Source: Clostridium_AQ sp900552125 (lineage in GTDB: Bacteria; Bacillota_I; Bacilli_A; Erysipelotrichales; Erysipelotrichaceae). Taken from it: 64,000 nt of DNA. Positions 1-8,845 of this stretch are shown piece after piece. The notes below the pieces were generated by a model. It was not told the origin of the DNA. It saw only the letters and a program-made list of their open reading frames with translations, and did no database searches. A program made the position numbers and the translations under genes. Positions within the stretch are counted from its first letter, which is position 1. Every line of letters begins with the position of its first letter. The stretch lies in NCBI GenBank assembly GCA_037892765.1, contig JBBKBW010000008.1. The stretch is one strand, 5' to 3'.

Positions 1-34
1 ATTCAGGCGCTATAAACTAATGTAGCTATTTTTA

Positions 35-43
35 TGGTATAAT
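35..43 (+). promoter_or_regulatory. Extended -10 promoter for the HAD phosphatase operon
   Basis: TGG followed by TATAAT gives an extended -10 element about 24 bases before the first start codon. No good -35 hexamer is visible 17 bases upstream, which is usual for extended -10 promoters. The AGGAGG ribosome binding site at about 57-62 follows. Confidence 0.5.
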
Positions 44-66
44 AGTTAAAAATATCAGGAGGCAGT

Positions 67-927
67 ATGGAATATAAAATAATCGTATGTGATTTAGACA
101 ATACATTAGTAGACAGCAAGAAAAGATTATCCAAGGAAACTATAGATTACATGATAGAACTTCAAGAGAAAGGTTATTTAGTAATCTTAGCAAGTGGAAG
201 ATATATAAAAGAAATAGAACCAGTAAAACAGGCATTACAGATTGAAGAACATAAAGGTATTATTATCGCTTGTAATGGGTTTGAGGTATATGATTATAAA
301 GATAATAGTTATCATTCTTTCTCTAAGATTAATCAGCAGGAGGCTAATGCTTTAATTGCTTTGGCAAAAGAAAAGGAATGCAGTACGTATTTATATAAGG
401 ATGATCATTATTATTTCATTCCTACTAAAACTTTTTATCGCTTGATGAAGGTAGGGGAAAAAACATTTCCATTAGCATCTCATCTGCATCCAAAGATTAG
501 TCATGGAATTGCGCGTTATAGAGAAATGGAGCTTTTAGAAGAGCTAACGTTTGATTGTGATTTCCAAAAGTTATGTTTTCTTTCTTATAAACCATCTAAT
601 ATTGTAAGTTTACAGAATGCAGTAAAGAATCGCTATAAAGATACATATCATTTCTTTTATGAGAATAAATTTATTACTGAGATATCTAAGAGCGATGTAA
701 GCAAGATGCATGCAGTACAATATGTTTTAAATAAATATGGGTATACTATGAAGGATGTCATTGCTTTTGGGGATAATGGAAATGATAGCTTACTGCTCGA
801 AGCGGCAGGACGTGGGGTTACGATGAGAAATGCTAGTAAATATATAAAGAAAAAGGCTCGTTATATTACTGATAAGACCTGTGATGAAAATGGTGTTATC
901 GAATATTTAAAGTCATTGAATATGTAG
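67..927 (+). CDS. Cof-type HAD-IIB sugar-phosphate/nucleotide phosphatase
   Basis: This 286-residue cytosolic protein is a haloacid dehalogenase superfamily phosphatase of the Cof/YidA group, which hydrolyses small phosphorylated metabolites such as sugar phosphates or flavin precursors. Motif I is DLDNTLVD at residues 9-16 (nucleophile and acid Asp), motif II is in LASGR near residue 41, and the C-terminal motif IV is FGDNGND near residue 236. The length is normal for the family. An AGGAGG site lies just upstream, and the gene is followed after 9 bases by the deformylase-like gene, so the two are probably co-transcribed. Substrate cannot be read from sequence. Confidence 0.9.
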   Translation: MEYKIIVCDLDNTLVDSKKRLSKETIDYMIELQEKGYLVILASGRYIKEIEPVKQALQIEEHKGIIIACNGFEVYDYKDNSYHSFSKINQQEANALIALAKEKECSTYLYKDDHYYFIPTKTFYRLMKVGEKTFPLASHLHPKISHGIARYREMELLEELTFDCDFQKLCFLSYKPSNIVSLQNAVKNRYKDTYHFFYENKFITEISKSDVSKMHAVQYVLNKYGYTMKDVIAFGDNGNDSLLLEAAGRGVTMRNASKYIKKKARYITDKTCDENGVIEYLKSLNM

Positions 928-936
928 GAGGTTTCT

Positions 937-1350
937 ATGGTAAAGGATATTGTAAAAGATCGCTTTTTATTATCTGTGAAAGCTACTGAAGCTACAAAAG
1001 ATGATTTGTATATAGTAGATGATCTGCTGGATACTATAAAGTTATATAAAGGTTATTGCATAGGTATGGCTGCAAATATGATTGGAAAACCTAAAAGAAT
1101 CATGGTAATGGAAGATCAAGGGAAATATTATGTTTTAATTAATCCTGAAATAATAAAAGCCAGTGGTAATCGCTATAAAGCAACAGAGGGCTGTTTATCT
1201 CTTGATGGTTCAAGAGAGACATATCGTTATCCAAAAATCAAAGTAACATATCTGGATGAACACTGGAAAAAGAAAATTAAGACATTTGAAGGTCTTGCGG
1301 CACAGACTATTCAACATGAAATGGATCATTTTGAATGCATTTTAATTTAA
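937..1350 (+). CDS. Peptide deformylase-like protein (short, Asn-variant motif 1)
   Basis: The protein has the three metal-site motifs of peptide deformylase, which removes the formyl group from nascent N-terminal Met: GMAANMIG near residue 43, EGCLSL near residue 88 and QHEMDH near residue 126. The Cys of motif 2 and the two His of motif 3 that bind the metal are present. Motif 1 normally ends in Gln (AAxQ); here that position is Asn, as in a subgroup of short Firmicute deformylases. At 137 residues it ends almost directly after motif 3 and so lacks the usual C-terminal extension. A strong AGGAGG site precedes it. It may be an accessory deformylase rather than the main housekeeping enzyme. 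Confidence 0.8.
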   Translation: MVKDIVKDRFLLSVKATEATKDDLYIVDDLLDTIKLYKGYCIGMAANMIGKPKRIMVMEDQGKYYVLINPEIIKASGNRYKATEGCLSLDGSRETYRYPKIKVTYLDEHWKKKIKTFEGLAAQTIQHEMDHFECILI

Positions 1351-1363
1351 AGGAGGCTCTTTG

Positions 1364-2197
1364 TTGAAGACATATAAAATAGGTGAAATTGCGAAATTAT
1401 TAGGTATCAGTACGGAAACGATTCGAAACTATGAAAAAAAAGGTATTATTCGTCCTTATAAAGAGGAAGATTCGAATTATCGATATTTTGATATAATTCA
1501 GATCAATCATTTATTAAATCTTCAGAAGTATCAGAAATATGGATATCATCTACAGGATATTAAAGATATATTAAATGACTATACCATGCATGATGTATAT
1601 AAATCATTAATGGAGCAGGAACAGGTTTTAATGAATGAAGCATTTTATCTAAATTTGAAAATAAATAGTGTTCATACGACAATGTCTTGTATGGTAGATG
1701 CACAGTATGCAAAGGAGGGATGTTTTCTTGGAACACGTCCTGCCTTGTATCGGTTAAGCTATCAAAGAAATCATGAACTGATTCGTGATCAGGAAGTACA
1801 AGAAGAATTGGTTAAGTGGCTGAAATATGCGGATTTACCATTTATGTCTGCTTCTACACCACTTGACGTAGTGATGAGTGAAGAGAAAGATTTTGATTTT
1901 GGTTTTTGTTTAGACAAAAAAACAGCAGAATTTCTAGGCATTCATGAAAGCAATATTGTTACTTATTATGAAAGCTGTCCGGCTATTGTTTTCTATTATG
2001 AAGCTAGTGAGAAAGAAAATATGGATAAAATCAAGCAGATGGTTTTGAATTTTGCGAAGGAAAACAATCTGGAAATCTGTGGTGAAAGTGTTTCTCGTGT
2101 TATTTTTGCTCGTTGGATCGATCAAAACGATTATCTGATTTCGCATTTAGTATGGATACCTTATCGAAAAATAGAAGAAAAACAAGCAGAACTCTAA
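1364..2197 (+). CDS. MerR-family regulator with GyrI-like effector domain
   Basis: An N-terminal winged-helix MerR domain (KIGEIAKLLGISTETIRNYEKKG) is followed by a coiled-coil dimerisation stretch around residues 80-110 and a C-terminal GyrI/BmrR-like ligand-binding domain from about residue 150. Such proteins bind a hydrophobic or metabolite ligand and remodel a promoter with a long spacer. Two adjacent TTG codons (1361 and 1364) could start it; the second lies 7 bases from AGGAGG and is better spaced. It is the third gene of its operon and directly precedes the MFS/amidohydrolase operon, whose promoter has a 19-bp spacer, so it is the obvious candidate regulator. Confidence 0.85.
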   Translation: MKTYKIGEIAKLLGISTETIRNYEKKGIIRPYKEEDSNYRYFDIIQINHLLNLQKYQKYGYHLQDIKDILNDYTMHDVYKSLMEQEQVLMNEAFYLNLKINSVHTTMSCMVDAQYAKEGCFLGTRPALYRLSYQRNHELIRDQEVQEELVKWLKYADLPFMSASTPLDVVMSEEKDFDFGFCLDKKTAEFLGIHESNIVTYYESCPAIVFYYEASEKENMDKIKQMVLNFAKENNLEICGESVSRVIFARWIDQNDYLISHLVWIPYRKIEEKQAEL

Positions 2198-2220
2198 AGG
2201 GGGTTGCTGCTTTTTTTTTA
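2184..2220 (+). terminator. Rho-independent terminator after the MerR gene
   Basis: AAGCAG and CTGCTT arms are followed by a run of about nine T. The 5' arm overlaps the end of the MerR gene and its stop codon. Confidence 0.65.
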
Positions 2221-2316
2221 TAGTTATTGCCTAAAGTATAAAAAAACTTCAATAAAATATAAATATATGTGACCTTTATGTGATAAATTGAAGCAAAAAA
2301 AATAAAAACATTTATG

Positions 2317-2347
2317 TTGACCCTAAACTAAATTGAAGGTGTAACAT
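2317..2347 (+). promoter_or_regulatory. Candidate MerR-type promoter (19-bp spacer) for the MFS operon
   Basis: TTGACC and TAACAT are separated by exactly 19 bases, longer than the normal 17. The spacer with its flanks contains an imperfect dyad (ACCcTaAA against TTgAaGGT). This is the architecture activated by MerR-family proteins, and a MerR gene lies immediately upstream. The leader to the MFS start is about 120 bases. The remainder of the gap holds an AT-rich leader with no clear structure. Confidence 0.5.
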
Positions 2348-2475
2348 ATCATGCGGACAGATTGAGAAGGTAAAAGATTCTTTTTTTTGTGACAATTTAA
2401 TATTTAAGTTAAATGTTATAAAAGTGAGAATTTTTGTGTTTCATCTATCCATGAAAATATAATGGAGGTTTTTAT

Positions 2476-3663
2476 ATGAAATTGACAAAGAAACAATGGA
2501 TCGTGTTCGGTGTCGTATTCCTAATCGGAATTTTCGCAAACTTAGACAAGAGCATGATCGGATTTACAGCTGATAAATTAATCAGTACAGGAGAATTTAC
2601 AAAAGCAGAAATTGGAAATCTGACTTCTGTATTCTATGTAAGCTTTATTTTAGTTACATTACCTGGAGGATGGTTTGTTGACCGTTTTGGGTATAAAAAA
2701 TTCGTTGTTGCATCTCTTACGATACTTACTGTATTCTCTTTCTTATTTGGAACTGTAAGTAGCTTATTCATGATTTTATTCTTACGCTTTATGGTTGGAT
2801 TTGGTCAAGCAGGTTATACAAATGGTTCACCAAAAATCATTAGTGAAAACTTTGAAGCTGATCAATGTGCAAAAATTCAGTCAATCGTTATTGCGACAGC
2901 TGGCATTGGTGGAATCTTAGCAAGTACAGTTGGTTCAAGTTTAATCAATTCTAACTGGCATAGTGCTTATTGGATGTTAGGTACAGGATATTTAGTAGTA
3001 TTGATTCTATCAATCATCTTCTTGAAAGAAAACAAGAAAGCTCCTGTTGAAACTGCTGAAGCTGCACAGCCGGTAGAAAAAGTAGGATTCTTCGATGCTT
3101 GGAAAAATAAAAATACATTATTATTAGCAATCTCTGTATTATTCAGTAACCTTGTTGGTGTTGCGTTAATGTTCTGGCTGCCAAATGTTTTCCACAGCAA
3201 TTTCCACGTAGAAAATTTAAGTACAGTTATGGTAGGATTCTATATCGTTATGACAATTTCTATGGCATCTAGTGGTTCTATTATCACAAAATACTTCAAA
3301 GGAAAAGAATTGGCATTTATTTTCTGGACATCTATTTTAACAGCTATCTGTTTAGTGGTATTCATCATGGCTCCATCATTTGGAATTGCGGTTGCGGCTT
3401 TATATGTTGGTATCTTTATGATGATGATTGCATTCTCAGGCTTACTTGCTGTTCCATATCAGCTGATTCCTAGAAAAATCATTGGTTCTGCATATGCAGT
3501 ATTAAATATTGGTGCTTTTGTTGGTGGGATCATTTCACCAAAATTAGTTAGTGCTTTCGTATCTGGTGATAGCTACTTAGGTGCTTTCATTGCGATGGCA
3601 GTATGTATGGTTATTTCTGGTTTATTTGCTCTAGCAGTTAAAAAACCAGCAGATAATCAGTAA
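2476..3663 (+). CDS. MFS transporter, 12 transmembrane segments
   Basis: A 395-residue polytopic membrane protein of the major facilitator superfamily. The MFS signature between TM2 and TM3 reads GGWFVDRFGYKK near residue 64, and an acidic/basic pair (NLDKSMIGF) sits in TM1. The central cytoplasmic loop at about residues 185-205 separates two six-helix halves. It is the first gene of an operon with two M20 amidohydrolases and a DUF554 protein, so it probably imports the N-acylated amino acid, amide or peptide that they cleave; that substrate link is inference. TGGAGG precedes the start. Confidence 0.88.
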   Translation: MKLTKKQWIVFGVVFLIGIFANLDKSMIGFTADKLISTGEFTKAEIGNLTSVFYVSFILVTLPGGWFVDRFGYKKFVVASLTILTVFSFLFGTVSSLFMILFLRFMVGFGQAGYTNGSPKIISENFEADQCAKIQSIVIATAGIGGILASTVGSSLINSNWHSAYWMLGTGYLVVLILSIIFLKENKKAPVETAEAAQPVEKVGFFDAWKNKNTLLLAISVLFSNLVGVALMFWLPNVFHSNFHVENLSTVMVGFYIVMTISMASSGSIITKYFKGKELAFIFWTSILTAICLVVFIMAPSFGIAVAALYVGIFMMMIAFSGLLAVPYQLIPRKIIGSAYAVLNIGAFVGGIISPKLVSAFVSGDSYLGAFIAMAVCMVISGLFALAVKKPADNQ

Positions 3664-3691
3664 ATATAAACAAAATTAGGAGATTATGATT

Positions 3692-4855
3692 ATGAAAAGT
3701 TGGATCAAAGATATTCCTGTTGAAGAGATGATTGCCTGGAGACATCATTTTCATCAGCATCCGGAATTATCTTTTAAGGAATATGAAACAGCAAAATTTG
3801 TAGAAGAAAAATTACAAAGTTTTGGTATTGAAACAATTAGACCTACTGAAACAAGTGTATTAGGTACTTTAAAAGGAAATAAAGAAGGTAAAACAATCCT
3901 TCTTCGTGCCGATATGGACGCTTTACCAATGCAGGAAGAAAGTACTTTACCATTCGCATCTGAAGTAAAAGGTGTAGCTCATACATGTGGACATGATACA
4001 CATACTGCTATCCTTTTAGCTACAGCTCAAGTATTAGCTGGTATGAAGGATTCATTAAATGGTACAGTTAAGTTTATTTTCCAGCACGCTGAAGAATTAA
4101 ATCCAGGTGGCGCAAAAGAAATTGTAGAAACAGGATTATTAAATGGTGTAGATGCGGTAATCGGATTACACATTATGCCTAATTTAAAAACAGGAAGTAT
4201 TCATGTAATGCCAGAAGGTCCAGCTACAACTTCTGCCGATGGATTCTATTTACATATCCAAGGTAAGGGAAGCCATGGTTCTATGCCTCAAAATGGTATT
4301 GATCCAATTATTGTCGGCACACAGATTGTTAATCAGATGCAGACAGTTGTATCACGCTATGTTACTCCCGGTGAATTAGCTGTTGTGTCGGTAGGAGAGT
4401 TTAAATCAGGAGATGCACCTAATATTATTCCTGATAAAGCATTTATGAGCGCATCTATTCGTACAGTAAATGAAGAAACAAGACAAAAAATCGCAGCACG
4501 TATAAAAGAAATTATTGATAATACATGTCAAACATATGGTGCTACATATGATTTAGATTATATCTTCTCTTATCCAGCAGTTATCAATGATAAAAATATT
4601 TCATCATTAGTTATAGATAGCGCAAAAGAAGTATTGGGTGATGATATGGTATTTGAAGCTGCAATCAGCAGTGGAAGTGAAGATTTTGCTTACTATCGCC
4701 AGGTTGCACCTATCTGCTTTATGTGGTTAGGTGGAGGAACTGCAGAAGAAGGATGTGGTTTCGCAAATCACCACCCAAACTTTACAGTAAAAGAAGAAGC
4801 CTTTGTGGAAGGTGTTAAAACAGAAGTACAAACAGTATTAAATTTCTTAAAGTAA
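3692..4855 (+). CDS. M20 family amidohydrolase (first of tandem pair)
   Basis: This 387-residue enzyme belongs to the M20D aminoacylase/hippurate hydrolase group, which removes acyl groups from N-acyl amino acids or related amides using a two-metal site. Visible metal ligands and catalytic motifs are RADMDALPM, HTCGHDTHTA, FQHAEE and GSEDFAYY; a dimerisation lid domain lies around residues 180-290. Two ATGs are possible (3686, 3692); the second has better spacing from TTAGGAGA. It lies 28 bases after the MFS gene and 26 bases before a paralogue, clearly one operon. No signal peptide is seen, so it is cytosolic. Confidence 0.9.
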   Translation: MKSWIKDIPVEEMIAWRHHFHQHPELSFKEYETAKFVEEKLQSFGIETIRPTETSVLGTLKGNKEGKTILLRADMDALPMQEESTLPFASEVKGVAHTCGHDTHTAILLATAQVLAGMKDSLNGTVKFIFQHAEELNPGGAKEIVETGLLNGVDAVIGLHIMPNLKTGSIHVMPEGPATTSADGFYLHIQGKGSHGSMPQNGIDPIIVGTQIVNQMQTVVSRYVTPGELAVVSVGEFKSGDAPNIIPDKAFMSASIRTVNEETRQKIAARIKEIIDNTCQTYGATYDLDYIFSYPAVINDKNISSLVIDSAKEVLGDDMVFEAAISSGSEDFAYYRQVAPICFMWLGGGTAEEGCGFANHHPNFTVKEEAFVEGVKTEVQTVLNFLK

Positions 4856-4881
4856 AATTTGCACATGAAGGAGGTATGTTT

Positions 4882-6048
4882 ATGAAAGAATGGTTAGCGA
4901 ATATTCCAGTCAAACAAATGATCGAATGGCGTCGTCATATTCATCAGAATCCTGAATTATCATATGAAGAATATAAAACTTCAAATTATGTAGAAGAAAT
5001 ATTAAAAAGTTTTGGAAAAATTGAAATAGTTAGACCAACTCCTACAAGTGTATTAGCTACTCTAAAAGGTAAGTATGAAGGAAAGACAATTTTACTTCGT
5101 GCTGATATGGATGCTTTACCTATGCAGGAGGAAAGTGATGAAGACTTTGCATCTGTAGTGAAAAATGTTGCGCATACATGTGGACATGATACACATACTG
5201 CAATGTTACTCGCAACAGCTAAAGTTTTATCTGAAATGCAGGATCAATTGCATGGAACAGTAAAATTTATTTTTCAGCACGCAGAAGAAAAAAATCCAGG
5301 CGGAGCTAAGGAAATCATTGCGACAGGATTATTAAATGATGTCGATGCAGCTGTTGGTGTGCATATTATTCCTAGATTGAAAAAAGGAAGTATTCATATT
5401 CATTTAGATGGAGCAGCAACTACTGCTGCGGATGGATTCTTCCTAAATATTCAAGGAAAAGGAAGCCATGGATCTATGCCTCAAAATGGAATTGATCCAA
5501 TTGTTGTTGGGACACAAATTGTGAACCAGCTACAAACGATACCATCACGTTTTACAACACCTGGTGAATTGGTTGTTATATCTGTCGGAGAATTTAAATC
5601 AGGAGATGCTCCAAATATTATTCCTGATAAAGCTTATATGAGTGCATCAGTAAGAACAATTCAGGAAGATACTCGTCATAAAGTAGCAAAACGTATTCAC
5701 GATATCATAGAGAATGTATGCTCAACTTATGGTGCTACCTATGATTTAGATTATATTTATTCATATCCAGCAGTAATCAATGACAAAGCATTAAGTAATT
5801 TAGTAATGGATAGTGCTAAAGAAGTATTAGGTGATGATATGGTATTTGAGGCACCTATTACAAGCGCTAGTGAAGACTTCGCATATTATCGTGAAGTGGC
5901 TCCTATCTGCTTTGTACAGCTAGGTGGAGGCTCTGTGGAAGATGGATGCGAATTTGCGAACCATCATCCAAAATTTAAAATTCAAGAAGATTCTATGATC
6001 AATGGCGTTAAAACAGAAGTTCAAGCTGTATTGAATTTCCTAAAATAA
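4882..6048 (+). CDS. M20 family amidohydrolase (second of tandem pair)
   Basis: This paralogue of the preceding gene is about 70 percent identical by eye over its full length, indicating tandem duplication. All M20D motifs are kept (RADMDALPM, HTCGHDTHTA, FQHAEE, SEDFAYY). Differences cluster around the lid (VMPEGPATTS versus IHLDGAATTA) and near the C-terminal metal region (ISSGSED versus ITSASED), suggesting altered substrate preference rather than loss of activity. The start at 4882 is 7 bases after AAGGAGG; an ATG six bases earlier is too close. It shares the operon with the MFS carrier. Confidence 0.9.
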   Translation: MKEWLANIPVKQMIEWRRHIHQNPELSYEEYKTSNYVEEILKSFGKIEIVRPTPTSVLATLKGKYEGKTILLRADMDALPMQEESDEDFASVVKNVAHTCGHDTHTAMLLATAKVLSEMQDQLHGTVKFIFQHAEEKNPGGAKEIIATGLLNDVDAAVGVHIIPRLKKGSIHIHLDGAATTAADGFFLNIQGKGSHGSMPQNGIDPIVVGTQIVNQLQTIPSRFTTPGELVVISVGEFKSGDAPNIIPDKAYMSASVRTIQEDTRHKVAKRIHDIIENVCSTYGATYDLDYIYSYPAVINDKALSNLVMDSAKEVLGDDMVFEAPITSASEDFAYYREVAPICFVQLGGGSVEDGCEFANHHPKFKIQEDSMINGVKTEVQAVLNFLK

Positions 6049-6051
6049 ACT

Positions 6052-6735
6052 ATGATATATATCCTATATAATATGATAGGGATTGTTGTTGCAGGAATTC
6101 TGGGGCAATATATAAAAAGATTTATATCACAGAAACAATTACGATATATATTAACAATTGTAAACTTGTGTATTCTGCTTGTAGGTATACAAGGAGCAAT
6201 TACCGTTCAAAATACCATGTTGCTGATTATTAGTTGTATGGCAGGTGCACTTATTGGTGTAGAATTAGACTTAGATGGGAGATTCCAAAAAATGGGGTCT
6301 CTCTTTAAGTCCTTTTCTTGGATACCTGATTCCTTTTCAGTAGAAGGTTTTGTGACTGTATTCATGATTCAATGTGTAGGGTCCATGGCTATTGTGGGTC
6401 CATTAAATATTGGCTTACAAGGTGATGCATCAATTATGACATTTAAGATCATACTTGATATGCTGAGTTCTTTGATTTATGGTATGGTTTATGGTCCAAG
6501 TGTTGCTTTTAGCGGTCCATTTGTCTTTATTTATGAGACTATCATATTTATTTTCGCAGGAATGTTACAGCCAATACTTAGCCCTTATGTCATTCATGAA
6601 ATGAGTGCTATTGGTTCTCTTTTGATTATGGCAATGGCTCTTGATTTATTAGATATAATCAAACTTAAAATAGCAAATTATCTGCCAGCATTGCTTGGCC
6701 CTATTGTTTACTTCCTAATAACACAATTTCTATAA
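6052..6735 (+). CDS. DUF554 family membrane protein
   Basis: A 227-residue hydrophobic protein with about six to seven membrane helices and the features of the DUF554 (YdfK/YqgA-like) family: a Gly-rich N-terminus, the conserved acidic stretch GALIGVELDLDG near residue 64, and GSMAIVGPLN in the middle. Its function is unknown. It begins only three bases after the second amidohydrolase and has no separate ribosome binding site, so translation is probably coupled. An alternative start is the ATG at 6073, which matches the usual family N-terminus better. It may export or exchange a product of the operon. Confidence 0.75.
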   Translation: MIYILYNMIGIVVAGILGQYIKRFISQKQLRYILTIVNLCILLVGIQGAITVQNTMLLIISCMAGALIGVELDLDGRFQKMGSLFKSFSWIPDSFSVEGFVTVFMIQCVGSMAIVGPLNIGLQGDASIMTFKIILDMLSSLIYGMVYGPSVAFSGPFVFIYETIIFIFAGMLQPILSPYVIHEMSAIGSLLIMAMALDLLDIIKLKIANYLPALLGPIVYFLITQFL

Positions 6736-6765
6736 GATATATAAATGATCATAGAATAAATATAG

Positions 6766-6796
6766 TGTAATCTGATTATTCAGGTTACATTTTTTC
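6766..6796 (+). terminator. Terminator of the MFS-amidohydrolase operon
   Basis: TGTAATCTG and CAGGTTACA form a nine-pair stem (one G-T wobble) with a six-base loop, followed by ATTTTTT. Confidence 0.8.
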
Positions 6797-6841
6797 TTGA
6801 ATATAAAGCACCGCTAGACTTATTATAAATTTCAAAAAGCA

Positions 6842-6882
6842 GAAAAAAGACACAACCCCCTTTTGATTGTGTCTGATTTTTT
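6842..6882. terminator. Bidirectional terminator between convergent genes
   Basis: AGACACAA and TTGTGTCT arms enclose an 11-base loop. The + strand continues into TGATTTTTT and the - strand reads into a run of six T, so the element can stop transcription from both sides. Confidence 0.75.
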
Positions 6883-6893
6883 AATAAACATAT

Positions 6894-7460
6894 TTATTTT
6901 TTCACTGATAAAGATGGATTTGCTTTTTTATAGAATAAAGCTCTTACCTGGAATAAAGAAACACCAATAGCCGCGATACCAACAATAATACATAAGACTT
7001 TAACTATCATTTGATAGTGATCTTCTGTGAATGGAAGATAGATAATTAAGATTCCAAATAATAAATAAGCAACTATCTTCATGTAGATTTTACTAGTTTC
7101 TTCACTTGCGGCAGTAATTAGTCTTGGTGGACGCTGTTTACGTTTGAAGTTTGGGATTTGTGTTTGTGTTCTTAAGAATAATCTGAATTTTACTTCCATG
7201 AATATATAAGCCGCAAAACCAAGTATTATAGAAATAGTGATGCCTAAATCAAATGAATAAGATAAAAGAGCTGCAAGCAGTCCAACGATAAAGCGAGAAC
7301 TGTAGCTTTTATATTTTTGAATATCACTTAGAACATAACCAACATGGTTGAACACATTGTAATAAACATAACGATTGTGGTCATCTTTATATATATTAAA
7401 ACCAGATAGCTCCTCTCTATTCATTTTATTTTTATTATTTTTGACAGCTTTTTTAGCCAT
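6894..7460 (-). CDS. Hypothetical membrane protein, four predicted helices
   Basis: The 188-residue protein has a basic N-terminus rich in Lys and Asn, a soluble region to about residue 50, two hydrophobic helices (about 55-90), a basic cytoplasmic loop (NFKRKQRPPRL) and two further helices (about 128-170), ending in a basic tail. The family is not recognised with certainty. GAGGTGATAAC gives a good ribosome binding site. It is a single-gene unit divergent from the amino-sugar PTS operon. Confidence 0.7.
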   Translation of the reverse strand: MAKKAVKNNKNKMNREELSGFNIYKDDHNRYVYYNVFNHVGYVLSDIQKYKSYSSRFIVGLLAALLSYSFDLGITISIILGFAAYIFMEVKFRLFLRTQTQIPNFKRKQRPPRLITAASEETSKIYMKIVAYLLFGILIIYLPFTEDHYQMIVKVLCIIVGIAAIGVSLFQVRALFYKKANPSLSVKK

Positions 7461-7487
7461 GTTATCACCTCTAGTGTTAATTATATA

Positions 7488-7501
7488 TGGAAACGTTTTA
7501 T
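7488..7501 (+). promoter_or_regulatory. Possible catabolite-responsive (cre-like) site
   Basis: TGGAAACGTTTTAT resembles the CcpA box, with mismatches to the Firmicute consensus. A second weaker match, TGTAAACGTAAAAT, lies at 7599-7612 just downstream of the agaS -10. The pair would suit carbon catabolite control of the PTS genes, but neither match is strong. Confidence 0.3.
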
Positions 7502-7570
7502 TCGTCTAGCAAAAGTAGAATATAAATTAGTAATAATTTTGCACAAATTAACAACATTCATATAGCCACA

Positions 7571-7599
7571 TTGTTTTTTTGAAAATGCTAATATATAAT
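7571..7599 (+). promoter_or_regulatory. Promoter of the agaS-EIIA operon
   Basis: TTGTTT and TATAAT are separated by 17 bases. The AAGGAG ribosome binding site and the start of the isomerase gene follow about 50 bases downstream. Confidence 0.6.
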
Positions 7600-7649
7600 G
7601 TAAACGTAAAATGAAAAGGATTTCAAAATCCAAAAAAGGAGTGAACGAA

Positions 7650-8828
7650 ATGATCTTTGGAAAAGACACAAAAGAATGGGAAAGTCTAAAAGGTATTTTC
7701 ACCGCGACAGAAATCAATCAACAGCCTGCAACTTGGAGAAAAACAATTAAACAGGTAGAAGATCACAAAGAAGAAATCAAGGCATTTATTGAAAATGTTA
7801 CGAAACATGATGACTTCGATATTATTTTAACTGGTGCTGGAACTAGTGAATTTGTTGGAAATGCAATCTTTACATATGTAAGTCAAAAAACAAATTTCAA
7901 GACTAAATCTTATGCGACAACTGATATTGTTTCATCTCCAGAAAACTATTTATCACAAAACAAACCAACTCTATTAATTTCATATGGTAGAAGTGGTAAC
8001 TCACCAGAATCTGTAGGTGCAGTAGAAGTTGCAGATGAAGTATGTGGAAAAAATGTATATCATTTATTCATTACATGTAACCATGAAGGAGCTTTATCAA
8101 AGGCAGCACAGACAAGAGATAATGCATATGCAATTAACTTGACTCCAGAAACTCACGATCAGAGCTTTGCGATGACAAGCAGCTTCTCAAATATGATGCT
8201 TGCGACTTTATTATGCTTTAGTTTAGATAACTATGATGAAGTTAAAGCTGAATTAGAAGATATCATCACTACTGGTGAAAAAATGCTTGCGAACAAATGG
8301 GAATTCTTCAAAAATATTGTTGAGGATTATAATTTCAACCGTATCGTATATTTAGGAGCTAACTGCTTAAAAGGAATTGCTCAGGAATCACAATTAAAAA
8401 TTCTAGAATTAACAGCTGGTAAAGTAGCTACTATGTATGATTCTCCTATGGGATTCCGTCATGGTCCAAAATCTATTATTAACGATGATACTTTAACAGT
8501 AATCTATTTAAGTGATAATCCTTATACACGTCAGTATGAAGTTGATTTGATTAAAGAAATGAGCCCTCAGCGTAAAGGAAATAAACTAGTTGCTGTAATG
8601 AATAAAATGGACGAAGAAGTTGCTGGTTTAGTAGACTATGCATTCGCATTTGAATTAGAAAAAGAACATGAAAATGCATTCTTAGGATTTGACTATATCA
8701 TGGCTGCTCAGGTACTTGCATTATTTAAATCTTTATCTTATAATATTACACCAGATAATCCTTGTCCAACTGGAGAAGTAAATCGTGTTGTAAAAGGTGT
8801 AATTCTTCATCCATATACAAAAAAATAA
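7650..8828 (+). CDS. agaS: AgaS-type SIS-domain aldose-ketose isomerase / amino-sugar-6-phosphate deaminase
   Basis: The protein (392 residues from the ATG 8 bases after AAGGAG) carries two SIS domains and the N-terminal signature TATEINQQPATWRKT typical of AgaS. AgaS enzymes act on galactosamine-6-phosphate or related amino-sugar phosphates, delivering tagatose-6-phosphate for glycolysis. Sugar-phosphate contacts are seen in LTGAGTSEFVG and SYGRSGNSPES in the first domain and in the GFRHGPKSI region of the second. The gene is followed by a mannose-class EIIA and lies near EIIB-EIIC-EIID, matching GalNAc/galactosamine PTS loci. An in-frame ATG upstream at 7611 is rejected because it lies too close to the promoter and lacks a ribosome binding site. 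Confidence 0.85.
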   Translation: MIFGKDTKEWESLKGIFTATEINQQPATWRKTIKQVEDHKEEIKAFIENVTKHDDFDIILTGAGTSEFVGNAIFTYVSQKTNFKTKSYATTDIVSSPENYLSQNKPTLLISYGRSGNSPESVGAVEVADEVCGKNVYHLFITCNHEGALSKAAQTRDNAYAINLTPETHDQSFAMTSSFSNMMLATLLCFSLDNYDEVKAELEDIITTGEKMLANKWEFFKNIVEDYNFNRIVYLGANCLKGIAQESQLKILELTAGKVATMYDSPMGFRHGPKSIINDDTLTVIYLSDNPYTRQYEVDLIKEMSPQRKGNKLVAVMNKMDEEVAGLVDYAFAFELEKEHENAFLGFDYIMAAQVLALFKSLSYNITPDNPCPTGEVNRVVKGVILHPYTKK

Positions 8829-8845
8829 GATAGGAGGATAATGAA

